A stretch of 40,818 nt of DNA, taken from Caulobacteraceae bacterium (GTDB lineage Bacteria; Pseudomonadota; Alphaproteobacteria; Caulobacterales; Caulobacteraceae). The DNA lies in NCBI GenBank assembly GCA_947474775.1, contig CANJKG010000002.1, positions 1 to 40,818 on the forward strand, in the 5' to 3' direction. The number at the start of each line of letters is the position of its first letter. The stretch's first letter is position 1. The notes beneath the pieces are model-generated. The model was not told where the DNA came from and did no database searches. It saw only the letters and a program-made list of their open reading frames with translations. Positions 7,971 to 19,098 of this stretch are shown here, piece by piece. A program made the translations under genes and the position numbers.

Positions 7971-8507
7971 ATGTCCCTCGACGCCCTGCGCGAGACCCTT
8001 CCCGCCTACGCCAAGGACCTTAGCCTCAACCTCTCGAGCCTGGCCTCAGAGACGGTGCTGGGCGACCAGCAGAAGTGGGGCGCCTTCGTCGCCGCCGCCT
8101 ATGGCGTGGGCGTGCCGGCGGTCGTCCAGGCGGTGAACGCCCAGGCGGCGGAAGCGGGCCTGTCCGAGGAAGCGGCCACCGCCGCCAAGGCCGCCGCCGC
8201 GATCATGGGCATGAACAACGTCTACTACCGCTCGCTGCACCTGATCTCGAACCCCGAGTACAAGATCCTTCCGGCCCGGCTGCGGATGAACATCATGGCC
8301 AACCCTGGCGTGGACAAGGCCGACTTCGAGCTGTGGTCGACGGTGGTCTCGGCGGTGAACGGCTGCGGCATGTGCCTGGATTCCCACGAGGCCGAACTGA
8401 AGCGGCACGGGGTGTCGGCCCAGCAGGTCCAGGCGGCCCTGCGCATCGCCGCCGTGGTCAACGCGGTGAGCCGGGTGGTGGCGGCGGAGATGGCCGCCGC
8501 GGCCTGA
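7971..8507 (+). CDS. ahpD: Alkylhydroperoxidase AhpD
   Basis: This is a 178-aa all-helical AhpD-fold protein. The active site is [12 protein letters not shown], with C132, C135 and H139 in the CX2C-X3-H arrangement. It matches the mycobacterial AhpD type in full-length size (about 175 aa) and not the short CMD relatives. AhpD relays electrons from lipoylated E2 subunits and Lpd to AhpC in Mycobacterium; the same route is inferred here. It is the second gene after ahpC with GGAG upstream of the start, and converges on murI. Confidence 0.94.
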   Translation: MSLDALRETLPAYAKDLSLNLSSLASETVLGDQQKWGAFVAAAYGVGVPAVVQAVNAQAAEAGLSEEAATAAKAAAAIMGMNNVYYRSLHLISNPEYKILPARLRMNIMANPGVDKADFELWSTVVSAVNGCGMCLDSHEAELKRHGVSAQQVQAALRIAAVVNAVSRVVAAEMAAAA

Positions 8508-8541
8508 TCCGCACCTGTCATCCGCCCAGCCGAACGCCGCC

Positions 8542-9393
8542 TCAGGCCGCTTCGAAGCTGAGCGGCGCGCCCCAGAAGGTCTCCACCAGGCCGTGCTGGG
8601 CGCCCGGCTTGCCGGTGGTCAGGAACCGCCGACCGCCGCCCTTTCCCGCGTCGTACTCCGGATGCCGCTCCAGATAGCGCGCCAGCGCATCCGCCGTGGC
8701 CTGCGGCTGGTGGATCAGCGGCGTGCCGGGCGGCAGGGCGACGCGGAACAGGTCGGCGGTGATCTCGTAGTGGGTGCAGCCCAGGATCGCCCTGTCCGGC
8801 GGCCGGCCGATGCGCTTGGTCAGGGCCGCCACATGGCCCCCGATCTCGGCGGCGAGGAGGTCGGCGCCCGCGCCCTCCTCGATCATCCGCGCCAGGTTGG
8901 GGCAGGGCTCGGAGAACACCGCCACGTCCTGCCGGCGCTTGTCGATCTCGATCTCATAGACCCGGCTGCCCGCGGTGGCCGGGGTGGAGAACACCGCCAA
9001 TATGTCCAGCTTCTCCACCTTGTCGCCCCGCCGCTCGGCCTCGTGCTCCCAGGGCAGGCCGGTGGCCGCCTCTATGGTTGGCACGATGATCCCCAGAACG
9101 TTCAGCGCCCGGCCCTTCCGGCGTCGATAGCCCGGCAGCCAGGTCTGCTGCAGGCGCCTGAGCGCGATGCCTGAGGCGGTGTTGCAGGCCAGCACCACCA
9201 GGTCGCAGCCGGCGTCGAACAGCTGCTCGCAGCCCGCCCGTGTGAGGTCGACGATCTCCTCGCCGGGCCGCCCGCCATAGGGCGCATTGGCCTGGTCGGC
9301 GAGATAGACGAGGTCGGCCGCCGGGAACCGCTCCACCAGCGCGCGGTGGACGGTCAGTCCGCCAACTCCCGAATCGAACGCCCCGATGGCCAT
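8542..9393 (-). CDS. murI: Glutamate racemase
   Basis: This 283-aa racemase makes D-glutamate for peptidoglycan. Signature motifs are GAFDSGVGGLTV at the N-terminus, the first catalytic cysteine in VLACNTASGIA, and the second in AILGCTHYE. The D-Glu site residues YGGR are also present (NAPYGGRPGEE). It stands alone between convergent ahpD and the divergent M3 peptidase gene. Central insertions (RRRKGRALN, EHEAERRGDKVEK) make it slightly longer than the enterobacterial core. Confidence 0.94.
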   Translation of the reverse strand: MAIGAFDSGVGGLTVHRALVERFPAADLVYLADQANAPYGGRPGEEIVDLTRAGCEQLFDAGCDLVVLACNTASGIALRRLQQTWLPGYRRRKGRALNVLGIIVPTIEAATGLPWEHEAERRGDKVEKLDILAVFSTPATAGSRVYEIEIDKRRQDVAVFSEPCPNLARMIEEGAGADLLAAEIGGHVAALTKRIGRPPDRAILGCTHYEITADLFRVALPPGTPLIHQPQATADALARYLERHPEYDAGKGGGRRFLTTGKPGAQHGLVETFWGAPLSFEAA

Positions 9394-9496
9394 GCCTTAA
9401 GGGTTAGAGCGCGTCGCGGCCGGTGGACAAGCCGCTGGCGCGTCTTTCCCAGGCGCCACACAAAGGCCGGATGACGCCTCCAGTCTCGGAAACATC

Positions 9497-11617
9497 ATGC
9501 AACGACGCAGCTTCCTCGCGGGTTCGGCGGCCATGACCGCCCTGCCGCTCACTCCCACCGCCGCCGCCGCGCAAGGCGACTTGTTCATGCTGGCGCCCTG
9601 GTCCGGTCCCTTCGACGGGGTCCCGCCCTTCGACAGGGTCAAGGCCGCCGACCTGCAACCGGCGCTGGAGGCCGGCATGGCCCTGGAGCTGGCCCAGATC
9701 GCCGCCATCGCCGACAATCCCGCCGCGCCCACCTTCGACAACACCATCGCGGCCCTCGAGGACTCCGGCCGCCCCAAGTACCGCGCGGAGGTGATCTACG
9801 GCATCTGGACCAGTACGCTCTCGACGCCCGAGGTCCAGGCCGCCGAGAAGGCCATCGAGCCGAAGCTCGCCGCACACGCCGACAAGATCCTGCAGAACGG
9901 CAAGCTCTTCGCCCGCATCGCGGCGGTCTACGACGCCCGCGAGACCTTGCGGCTGACGCCCGAGCAGCAGCGGCTCACCTGGCTGCACTGGAACCGCTTC
10001 GTGCGCGCCGGCGCCAGGCTGGAGCCCGCCGCCAAGGCCCGGGTGGCGGCGATCAACGAGGAGCTGGCCGGCCACTTCACCACCTTCAGCCAGAACCTGC
10101 TGGCCGACGAGGCTGACTATGTCCTCTACCTGAAGACCGACAACGAGCTGTCGGGACTGCCGGACGACCTGCGGGCCGCCGCCGCGGCCGCCGCCAAGGA
10201 CCGCGGACGGCCCGGCGAGTACGCCATCCTCAACACCGCCTCCTCCGCCGATCCGTTCATGACCTACGCCGACGCCCGCGACCTGCGAGAGAAGGTCTGG
10301 CGGACCTTCTACAGCCGCGGCGACAACGGCGGGGCGCACGACAACAACGCCGTCATCCGCCAGATCCTGAAGCTGCGCGCCGAGCGGGCGAAGCTGATGG
10401 GCTTCCCAACCCACGCCCACTGGAAGCTGGCCAACAACTCCATGGCCAATACGCCGGAGGCGACCATGGACCTGATGATGCGGGTCTGGCCGTCGGCCAT
10501 CGCCCGGGTCCGCGAGGAGGTGGCCGAGATGCAGGCCATCGCCGACAGCCAGAAGAAGGGCCTGACCCTCGAGCCCTGGGACTACCGCTACTACGCCGAG
10601 AAGGTCCGCGCCGCCCGCTACGATCTGGATATGAACGCGGTGAAGCCGTACCTGCAGCTGGAGAAGCTGCGCGAGGGCATGTTCTGGACCGCCGGCCAGC
10701 TCTACGGCTTCAGATTCACGCCTGTGTCCAGCCTGCCCGTGCAGCACCCGGACGTCCGCGTCTGGGAGGTGAAGCGCGGCGCCGAGCACGTGGGCCTGTG
10801 GTGGTTCGACCCCTATGCGCGCGCCGGCAAGCGCTCCGGCGCCTGGATGAGCGACTACCGCGCCCAGGAGGCCTTCAGGGGCAAGGTCACGCCGATCGTC
10901 TCCAACAACTCCAACTTCGTGAAGGGCGCGCCGGGCGAGCCTGTGCTGATCTCCTGGGACGACGCGGTGACCATGTTCCACGAGTTCGGCCACGCCCTGC
11001 ACGGCCTGAATTCCGACGTGGTCTATCCGTCGCTGTCGGGGACCAACGTGTTCCGCGACTATGTGGAGTTCCCCAGCCAGGTGAACGAGCACTGGCTGCC
11101 GTCGCCAGAAGTGCTCAACCGCTTCGCCCTGCACCATAAGACCGGCGCGCCGATACCCCAGGCGCTCGTCGACAAGATCGCCAAGGCCCACACCTTCCGC
11201 AAGGGCTTCGACGTCACCGAATACCTGTCGGCGGCGCTGATCGACATGAAGCTGCACCTGGCCGGCGACGCCGACATCGACCCCGACGCCTTCGAGCGCG
11301 AGGAGTTGGCCAGGCTCGGCATGCCGCGCGAACTGCCCATGCGCCACCGCACGCCGCAGTTCCACCACGTCTTCTCGTCCGATGGCTATTCGGCCGGCTA
11401 CTATTCCTACCTCTGGGCCGAGACCCTGGCGCTGGACGCCTTCGAGGCCTTCACCGAGGCCGGCGGACCCTGGGACAAGGCGGTGGCCAAACGCCTGCAC
11501 GACCACATCATGTCGGCGGGTAACACCGTCGATCCGGCCCAGGCCTACCGCAACTTCCGTGGCCGCGATCCTGACGTGAAGGCCTATCTGCGCGACAAGG
11601 GGTTCCCGACAGCCTGA
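9497..11617 (+). CDS. M3 family metallopeptidase (peptidyl-dipeptidase Dcp-like), Tat-exported
   Basis: This 706-aa zinc peptidase of family M3 has its active site in MFHEFGHALH (residues about 493-502), with the third ligand expected in the downstream YVEFPSQVNEHW helix. The N-terminus is a twin-arginine signal peptide (MQRRSFLAGSAAMTAL, cleavage near AAAAQ), predicting periplasmic action on oligopeptides. Length and the C-terminal FSSDGYSAGYYSYLWAETLALDAFEAF stretch fit Dcp more than thimet oligopeptidases. It is transcribed alone and overlaps the 3' end of the convergent DUF4345-like gene by 34 nt. Confidence 0.92.
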   Translation: MQRRSFLAGSAAMTALPLTPTAAAAQGDLFMLAPWSGPFDGVPPFDRVKAADLQPALEAGMALELAQIAAIADNPAAPTFDNTIAALEDSGRPKYRAEVIYGIWTSTLSTPEVQAAEKAIEPKLAAHADKILQNGKLFARIAAVYDARETLRLTPEQQRLTWLHWNRFVRAGARLEPAAKARVAAINEELAGHFTTFSQNLLADEADYVLYLKTDNELSGLPDDLRAAAAAAAKDRGRPGEYAILNTASSADPFMTYADARDLREKVWRTFYSRGDNGGAHDNNAVIRQILKLRAERAKLMGFPTHAHWKLANNSMANTPEATMDLMMRVWPSAIARVREEVAEMQAIADSQKKGLTLEPWDYRYYAEKVRAARYDLDMNAVKPYLQLEKLREGMFWTAGQLYGFRFTPVSSLPVQHPDVRVWEVKRGAEHVGLWWFDPYARAGKRSGAWMSDYRAQEAFRGKVTPIVSNNSNFVKGAPGEPVLISWDDAVTMFHEFGHALHGLNSDVVYPSLSGTNVFRDYVEFPSQVNEHWLPSPEVLNRFALHHKTGAPIPQALVDKIAKAHTFRKGFDVTEYLSAALIDMKLHLAGDADIDPDAFEREELARLGMPRELPMRHRTPQFHHVFSSDGYSAGYYSYLWAETLALDAFEAFTEAGGPWDKAVAKRLHDHIMSAGNTVDPAQAYRNFRGRDPDVKAYLRDKGFPTA

Positions 11618-12000
11618 GCCTGATCCCGCAACCGTCGTTCCACCCGCTCGCGCCACAGGGCGATCAGGGGGGTGACGCCGAGTTCCATCGCCAATGGGAT
11701 GGCCACGGACGCCGACAGTCCGGTGGCGTCCAGTCCCAGCAGCCTGGCCGCGCCGCCGAGCGCGACGATGGCCGCCAGCGTCCGGACCACGGCGCCCCGC
11801 CGCTCGATCGCGGGCACGCAGGCCCAGAAGGCCAGGCCGATCCCCAGCAGCAGACCGGAGAGATAGCGCGCATGGCTGGAGCTGGCCGACAACGTCGACA
11901 TCCGCCCTAGCGCGCCCCACAGCCCCGCGCTCACCGGGACCATGGCGGCGACCAGGATCGTCACCTGGAGCGCGCGGCGCTCGACCCGTGGCGGAATCAC
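11584..12000 (-). CDS. DUF4345-like small membrane protein
   Basis: This is a 138-aa protein with four hydrophobic segments. The pattern resembles the DUF4345 family: RALQVTILVAAMVPV, then SSHARYLSGLLLGIGLAFWACVPAIERR, an RTLAAIVALGGAARLLG helix and a final MELGVTPLIALWRERVERR. Function is unknown for the family. The start is a GTG overlapping the ogt stop (GTGA), so it is co-translated after ogt. Its 3' end overlaps the M3 peptidase by 34 nt. The family call rests on pattern memory only. Confidence 0.7.
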   Translation of the reverse strand: MIPPRVERRALQVTILVAAMVPVSAGLWGALGRMSTLSASSSHARYLSGLLLGIGLAFWACVPAIERRGAVVRTLAAIVALGGAARLLGLDATGLSASVAIPLAMELGVTPLIALWRERVERRLRDQAQAVGNPLSRR

Positions 12001-12545
12001 CCGAACAGGCCGGGCTGGGCGATGGCGACCTTCGCGGCCGCGGCGCCCTCGATGGTCAGCAGCTTCAGCTTGGTCGACTGACCGCCGGGCGCCGAGAAAC
12101 CGCCCAGCTTGCCGCCCGCCGCCGTCACCCGGTGGCAGGGAACGACGATCGGCCAGGGGTTCTGGCCCAGGGCCTGGCCCACGTCGCGGGCCAGCAGCCG
12201 GTCGCCCAGCCGCGTGGCGATCTCGCCATAGGTCAGGGTCTCGCCGGGCGGGATGGCGCTGGCCACCTCATAGACCCTGGCGTTGAAGTCGCTGGTGCGC
12301 GCCAGATCCAGGGGCGCGCCGGAGAGGTCGGGCCGGCCGCCGGCCAGCAGGTCCTGGATCGCCGAGATCACCGCCGCCATTCCGGGCGGCGGCTCGGCGG
12401 GCGTCGCATCTGGCTCGCGGCGCAGCAGCGCGATCCTCGCCCGCGCCTCATCGGCCTCGGGCAGGCGCACCACGACCAGGCCGGCCTGGTTCCAGGCCAG
12501 CCCCGCCCAGCCTAGGGCGGTTTCGAAAAGCGCGTATCGGGTCAT
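11997..12545 (-). CDS. ogt: Methylated-DNA--[protein]-cysteine S-methyltransferase
   Basis: This 182-aa suicide repair protein removes alkyl groups from O6-alkylguanine and O4-alkylthymine. The acceptor cysteine is C137 in PIVVPCHRVTAAGGKLGGFS, and the HTH region is RVYEVASAIPPGETLTYGEIA. No AraC-like Ada domain is attached, so this is the Ogt type. The final tail (AKVAIAQPGLFG) resembles the usual QxxLF ending. It is followed by the overlapping DUF4345-like gene; its start at 12545 faces a non-coding gap with the EcfG-type promoter of the next genes. Confidence 0.94.
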   Translation of the reverse strand: MTRYALFETALGWAGLAWNQAGLVVVRLPEADEARARIALLRREPDATPAEPPPGMAAVISAIQDLLAGGRPDLSGAPLDLARTSDFNARVYEVASAIPPGETLTYGEIATRLGDRLLARDVGQALGQNPWPIVVPCHRVTAAGGKLGGFSAPGGQSTKLKLLTIEGAAAAKVAIAQPGLFG

Positions 12546-12615
12546 GCGGCCAGTATAGCCCCTCCAGGCCGGACGCGCTGGCGGCTTTCGGAAGTCACGG
12601 CGGCGCCTTTCCGGG

Positions 12616-12640
12616 GGAACGTCCCCCCAGCAGGGTCGTT
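12616..12640 (+). promoter_or_regulatory. EcfG/SigT-type general stress promoter (GGAAC-N16-CGTT)
   Basis: GGAAC (12616-12620), 16 nt, then CGTT (12637-12640) is an exact match to the -35/-10 consensus of the alphaproteobacterial general-stress sigma factor EcfG (SigT in Caulobacter). Transcription would start near 12648, about 37 nt before the first small ORF. A short GC-rich hairpin (GGGGGA-acg-TCCCCC) overlaps the -35 side. The motif was found by eye; spacing and position relative to the genes support it. Confidence 0.68.
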
Positions 12641-12684
12641 ATCCCTGCAACCTGGGCCAATCCGGCCGTTCAGGGGGAAGGTCG

Positions 12685-12882
12685 ATGCGCAGCCAGTTCA
12701 CGAGCCGCGCCCATATCGGGCTCATCCGCATGCCCGCCATCCGCCACCTGGCGCGGCGGAGGACGCAGGCGGTCTGCGCGCTAATCGGCCTCGCCCTGCT
12801 GGCGGGTGTGGTCGGCGCCGTGCTCACCCCTCAGACGGGCGCGCCCCTGACCGGACCCTTCAGCTACTTCCCGACCCAATAG
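12685..12882 (+). CDS. Small single-TM protein, unknown function
   Basis: This is a 65-aa ORF with a basic N-terminal half (RHLARRRTQ), one hydrophobic helix (AVCALIGLALLAGVVGAVL, about residues 29-47) and a short exported tail (TPQTGAPLTGPFSYFPTQ), typical of an N-in membrane peptide. GGAAGG lies 4 nt before the ATG; an internal ATG at codon 16 is an alternative start. It lies 11 nt before a second single-TM gene and downstream of an EcfG-type promoter, so a stress-induced membrane role is inferred. I recognise no family. Confidence 0.6.
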   Translation: MRSQFTSRAHIGLIRMPAIRHLARRRTQAVCALIGLALLAGVVGAVLTPQTGAPLTGPFSYFPTQ

Positions 12883-12892
12883 GAGCCGCACC

Positions 12893-13128
12893 ATGGCGAT
12901 CACCACCGAGAACCGCACCGTCCTCAACGCCACCCGCGCCCGTTCCGGCCGCCTGGGCCGCGACGTGTTCTGGGTGCTGGTGTTCAGCACCCTGCTGGCC
13001 GCCCTGGCCCTGTTCGCCGCCTGGACCTGGAAGTCAGGCGACCTGTCGGAGACCCGTGGCCGCGCGCCAGCATCGGCGGCCCAGACCTTCGATTCGGTTG
13101 AGCCCGCGCCGGCGACCCAGCAGACGCC

Positions 13129-13132
<4 letters not shown>
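12893..13132 (+). CDS. Small single-TM protein, unknown function
   Basis: This is a 79-aa ORF with GGAG 8 nt before its ATG. Residues 1-22 are polar and basic, about 24-46 form one membrane helix (DVFWVLVFSTLLAALALFAAWTW), and the rest is a low-complexity Ala/Pro/Thr tail likely in the periplasm. Spacing of 11 nt from the preceding small gene suggests one transcript from the EcfG-type promoter. Its TAG overlaps the stop of convergent recQ by 3 bases. I recognise no family. Confidence 0.65.
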
Positions 13133-14955
<1,823 letters not shown>

Positions 14956-14990
14956 GGCCCGCCTTATGGGGGTGAGTCGGGCTGCGTGCG

Positions 14991-15037
14991 AGCGCGTTCC
15001 GCAAAAGTGGTCGCCGGCTTTGCGATTAGAACGCGCT
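14991..15037. repeat. RIME-like intergenic palindrome
   Basis: AGCGCGTTC (14991-14999) and GAACGCGCT (15029-15037) are perfect inverted arms. Inside them CGCAAA and TTTGCG form a second stem around AGTGGTCGCCGGC. The composition (GCAAAAGTGG...TTTGCGAT...GAACGCGCTC) resembles RIME-type dispersed palindromes of alphaproteobacteria. It lies between recQ and the amidohydrolase gene, outside coding sequence. It could be an mRNA-stabilising or terminating hairpin or an inert MITE-like repeat. Confidence 0.7.
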
Positions 15038-15057
15038 CCAGCTCTTGAATGCCGAAA

Positions 15058-16794
15058 TCACTCCGCCGCCATCGCCACCGGCGCGGCCTGGCCGCCGCGC
15101 AGCAGCCGTCCGGGCAGGGCGTCGGTGGGCTCGCCGCCGCGGTAGGTGGTCTGGCCGGCCAGGATGGTGGCCACATAGCCATGGGCGCCCTGCATCAACC
15201 GCTTGCCGCCGGCCGGCAGGTCGAAGGCCACCTGCGGCCGCTTCACCTTCAGCCGGCCGTAGTCGATGACGTTGAGGTCGGCCCGGAAGCCCGGCGCGAT
15301 CACGCCGCGGTCGAACAATCCCACGGCCCGCGCCGTGTCGCGGCACTGGGCCTGGACCATCCATTCCAGCGACAGTTTCGGCCCGCGCGTGCGGTCGCGG
15401 GTCCAGTGGGTGATGTTGGTGGTGGGGAAACTGCCGTCGCAGATCATCCCCACGTGGGCGCCGCCGTCGGAGAGCCCCGGCACGGTGTTGGGGTCGGTGA
15501 GCATTGTGTGGCTGGGGGCGAGCGAGCCCTCCGCATAGTTCAGGTAGGGGATATAGAAGAGCCCCCGCCCCTCGTCGCTGAGCATGTGGTCGTAGGCCAG
15601 CTCGGCGGGATCGATCCCGCGCCGCTCGGCGATGGCCGCCACGGTCTGGTCGGCCGAGGGCTCGTAGTCCGGCTCCTCCCCCTGGATATACATGGCTGTC
15701 CAGCGGGACAGGGCGTTCATCAGCGGGCCGCGCAGGGGCGGCTGCCGGGTCAACAGGGCGGCGCGGACGGCCGGGTCGCGCAGGCGCTTCAGCTTCTCGG
15801 CGCGCGGAAGCTTCGCGATCTCCTGGAACGCCGGATGGCGGCTGAACGGACAGGCGGTCAGTTCCAGCCCCAGCAGCACGCCCACCGGACGTCCCGGCAC
15901 CTGGGCGCGCATGGGAAGGCCCGCGTCCACCGCCTGGGCCAGCAACTTGAGCAAGTGGAGGTAGTCCTGCGGCGCCACCGGGTTCTGCAGCAGGGAGAAC
16001 GACAGCGGACGGCCGGACTTCTCCACCAGCCGGCGCAGGATGCCGAACTCCGCGTCCGCGTCCTTGAAGTCGGAGATGAACTGCAGCACGCCCTTGCCCG
16101 CCGCGGCCATGCCCATGGCGATGCCGGTGAGCTCGTCCTCGCCGGCGGTGAGCGTCGGGGTGTCACGCCCGTCCGAGGTCTTGTGGTTCAGCGACCGCGA
16201 GCTGCTGAAGCCCAGGGCTCCGGCCTCCATGGCCCGCCGGGCGATCGCCGCCATGGCGCCGATGTCGGCCTCGGTGGCGGGCTCGCGCTCGGCGCCGCGG
16301 TCGCCCATGACGAATACCCGCAGCGCGGCGTGCGGCAGCTGCGCGCCGATATCCACGTCGAACCGGCGGCCGGCCAGGAAGTCCAGATAGTCGGGGAAGC
16401 TCTCCCACGCCCAGGGCAGGCCCTCGCGCAGCACCGGGAACGGGATGTCCTCGACGCCCTCCATCAGCCGGATCAGGCCGTCGCGGTCGCCGGGCCTGCA
16501 GGGCGCGAAGCCCACGCCGCAATTGCTCATCACCACCGTGGTGACGCCGTTCACCGAGGAGGGCTGCATACGATCGCTCCAGGTGGCCTGGCCGTCGTAG
16601 TGGGTATGGATGTCCACGAAGCCCGGGGTGACGATCAGCCCCCGGGCGTCGATCTCCTCGGCGCCCGCCCCGGACACCTTGCCCACCGCCGCGATCAGCC
16701 CGTTCCTGACCGCCACGTCGGCCTCGACCCCCGGCTCGCCTTGGCCGGAGATCACCTGACCGCCACGGATCACCAGGTCGTAGGCTTTTTCCAT
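15058..16794 (-). CDS. N-acyl-D-amino-acid deacylase family amidohydrolase
   Basis: This is a 578-aa metal-dependent amidohydrolase of the D-aminoacylase group. An N-terminal beta-sandwich strand ([14 protein letters not shown]) precedes the barrel with [15 protein letters not shown] (HxH metal ligands), a SNCGVGFAP cysteine at the bridging position, [15 protein letters not shown], and [14 protein letters not shown] near the end. The ATG at 16794 starts right at the sandwich; the track's longer ORF runs into the divergent methyltransferase. Substrate is uncertain: family enzymes include D-aminoacylases, N-acyl-D-Glu/Asp deacylases and uncharacterised relatives. No transporter or racemase neighbours clarify it. 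Confidence 0.87.
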   Translation of the reverse strand: MEKAYDLVIRGGQVISGQGEPGVEADVAVRNGLIAAVGKVSGAGAEEIDARGLIVTPGFVDIHTHYDGQATWSDRMQPSSVNGVTTVVMSNCGVGFAPCRPGDRDGLIRLMEGVEDIPFPVLREGLPWAWESFPDYLDFLAGRRFDVDIGAQLPHAALRVFVMGDRGAEREPATEADIGAMAAIARRAMEAGALGFSSSRSLNHKTSDGRDTPTLTAGEDELTGIAMGMAAAGKGVLQFISDFKDADAEFGILRRLVEKSGRPLSFSLLQNPVAPQDYLHLLKLLAQAVDAGLPMRAQVPGRPVGVLLGLELTACPFSRHPAFQEIAKLPRAEKLKRLRDPAVRAALLTRQPPLRGPLMNALSRWTAMYIQGEEPDYEPSADQTVAAIAERRGIDPAELAYDHMLSDEGRGLFYIPYLNYAEGSLAPSHTMLTDPNTVPGLSDGGAHVGMICDGSFPTTNITHWTRDRTRGPKLSLEWMVQAQCRDTARAVGLFDRGVIAPGFRADLNVIDYGRLKVKRPQVAFDLPAGGKRLMQGAHGYVATILAGQTTYRGGEPTDALPGRLLRGGQAAPVAMAAE

Positions 16795-16837
16795 GCGAGG
16801 TCTCCGTGGGCGGGCGGTTGCAATCTTCTTACGCCAT

Positions 16838-16868
16838 TGTCCGCGCGGCGCCCAAGGGCGCGGGGACA
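16838..16868. repeat. Interrupted inverted repeat in divergent promoter
   Basis: TGTCC (16838-16842) pairs with GGACA (16864-16868), and inside them GCGCCC-AA-GGGCGC forms a perfect 14-bp palindrome. It lies between the divergent amidohydrolase and methyltransferase genes, 26 nt from the latter's start. It could be an operator or a hairpin in the methyltransferase leader. Nothing else supports a role. Confidence 0.4.
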
Positions 16869-16893
16869 GCCGTTTTGGGCTAGGATTCCGCGC

Positions 16894-18021
16894 GTGAGTC
16901 GCGCCCCTCTCCGCTTCTACGAATTCTTCGCCGGCGGCGGCATGGCCAGGCTCGGCCTGGGCGAGGCCTGGGACTGCCTGTTCGCCAACGACTTCGACCC
17001 GGTGAAGGCCGGCGCCTACCGCGAAAACTTCGCCGACGCCGGCGCCCACTTTCACCAGGGCGACGTCTGGAAGCTGTCGGCCGCCGACCTGCCGGGCCGG
17101 GCCGACCTCGCCTGGGCCTCCAGCCCCTGCCAGGACTTCAGCCTCGCCGGCGCGCGGGCCGGGCTCGCCGGTGGGCGCTCCTCGGCCTTTTTCGGCTTCT
17201 GGCGGCTGATGGAGGCCCTGGCCGCCGAGGGCCGGGCGCCGTCCACCATCGTCATCGAGAATGTCAGCGGCCTACTCTCGTCGCGTAATGGCGACGACTT
17301 CCGCGCCCTGGCCGAGGCCCTGGCGGCGCTGGACTACCGCTTCGGCGCCCTGGAGATCGACGCGGCGGCCTTCCTGCCCCAGTCGCGGCCCCGGGTGTTC
17401 GTGGTGGCGACGCGGATCGCCCCGCCGCCCGGTCTGACCGGCGACAGCCCGTTCCACACCCGCGCGGTGAAGGCTGCTGCGGAAGCCCTGCCGCCGGCCC
17501 TGGCCGCCCGCTGGCTCTGGTGGGGCCTCAGCCAGCCCGCGCCCCGCAACACCGACCTCGCCGCCCTGCTCGACCCAGACGAGGTCGCCCACTGGCGACC
17601 GCAGGCCCAGGCCCAGCGCCTGCTGGAGCTGATGGCCCCGCTGCATCGCGCCCGGGTGGCCGCCCAGCGCGGCCGCTCGGTGGGCGCCGTCTACCGCCGC
17701 ACCCGCCAGGAACACGGCCAGCGCATCCAGCGCGCCGAAGTGCGCTTCGACGGGATCGCCGGCTGCTTGCGCACGCCGCGCGGCGGCTCATCGCGCCAGT
17801 CGATCCTGGTGGCCCAGGACGGCCAGGTCCGCACCCGCCTGATCAGCCCGCGCGAGGCGGCCCGCCTGATGGGCCTGCCGGAGACCTATCGGCTGCCCCG
17901 CGCCGCCACCGCCGCCCTGCACGTGGCCGGCGACGGAGTGGCCGTGCCCGTGGTGCGCTGGCTGGCGCAGCAACTGCTGGAACCTCTGGCCAGAGCGCCC
18001 GCCGCTCTCGCCGCCGAGTAA
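16894..18021 (+). CDS. DNA (cytosine-5-)-methyltransferase
   Basis: This 375-aa C5 methyltransferase has the ordered motifs [15 protein letters not shown] (I), SSPCQDFS with catalytic C79 (IV), IVIENVSG with E122 (VI), [10 protein letters not shown] (VIII) and GDGVAVPVV (X). The target-recognition region lies around residues 190-320. The start is GTG 16894, because the only nearby ATG lies inside motif I. No restriction endonuclease is adjacent, so it looks like an orphan, Dcm-like enzyme. A Vsr mismatch nuclease lies 2.3 kb downstream, which fits repair of deaminated 5-methylcytosine. The recognition sequence cannot be read from here. Confidence 0.93.
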   Translation: MSRAPLRFYEFFAGGGMARLGLGEAWDCLFANDFDPVKAGAYRENFADAGAHFHQGDVWKLSAADLPGRADLAWASSPCQDFSLAGARAGLAGGRSSAFFGFWRLMEALAAEGRAPSTIVIENVSGLLSSRNGDDFRALAEALAALDYRFGALEIDAAAFLPQSRPRVFVVATRIAPPPGLTGDSPFHTRAVKAAAEALPPALAARWLWWGLSQPAPRNTDLAALLDPDEVAHWRPQAQAQRLLELMAPLHRARVAAQRGRSVGAVYRRTRQEHGQRIQRAEVRFDGIAGCLRTPRGGSSRQSILVAQDGQVRTRLISPREAARLMGLPETYRLPRAATAALHVAGDGVAVPVVRWLAQQLLEPLARAPAALAAE

Positions 18022-18106
18022 ATCTAACAGCGCCATCACGCGCAGGCGGCTTCCAAATCCTATCGGAAGGCTTAGGTTTGGCGCGCCATTCACCAGAGGT
18101 CCGGCC

Positions 18107-19096
<990 letters not shown>

Positions 19097-19098
19097 GC

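Noticed and set aside
9404-11920. 838-aa ORF on the minus strand
   Set aside because: Shadow of the M3 peptidase gene; no recognisable motifs.
18050-18069. CTTCC...GGAAG inverted pair before cysK
   Set aside because: Only 5-bp arms, no T-tract and no known operator match.
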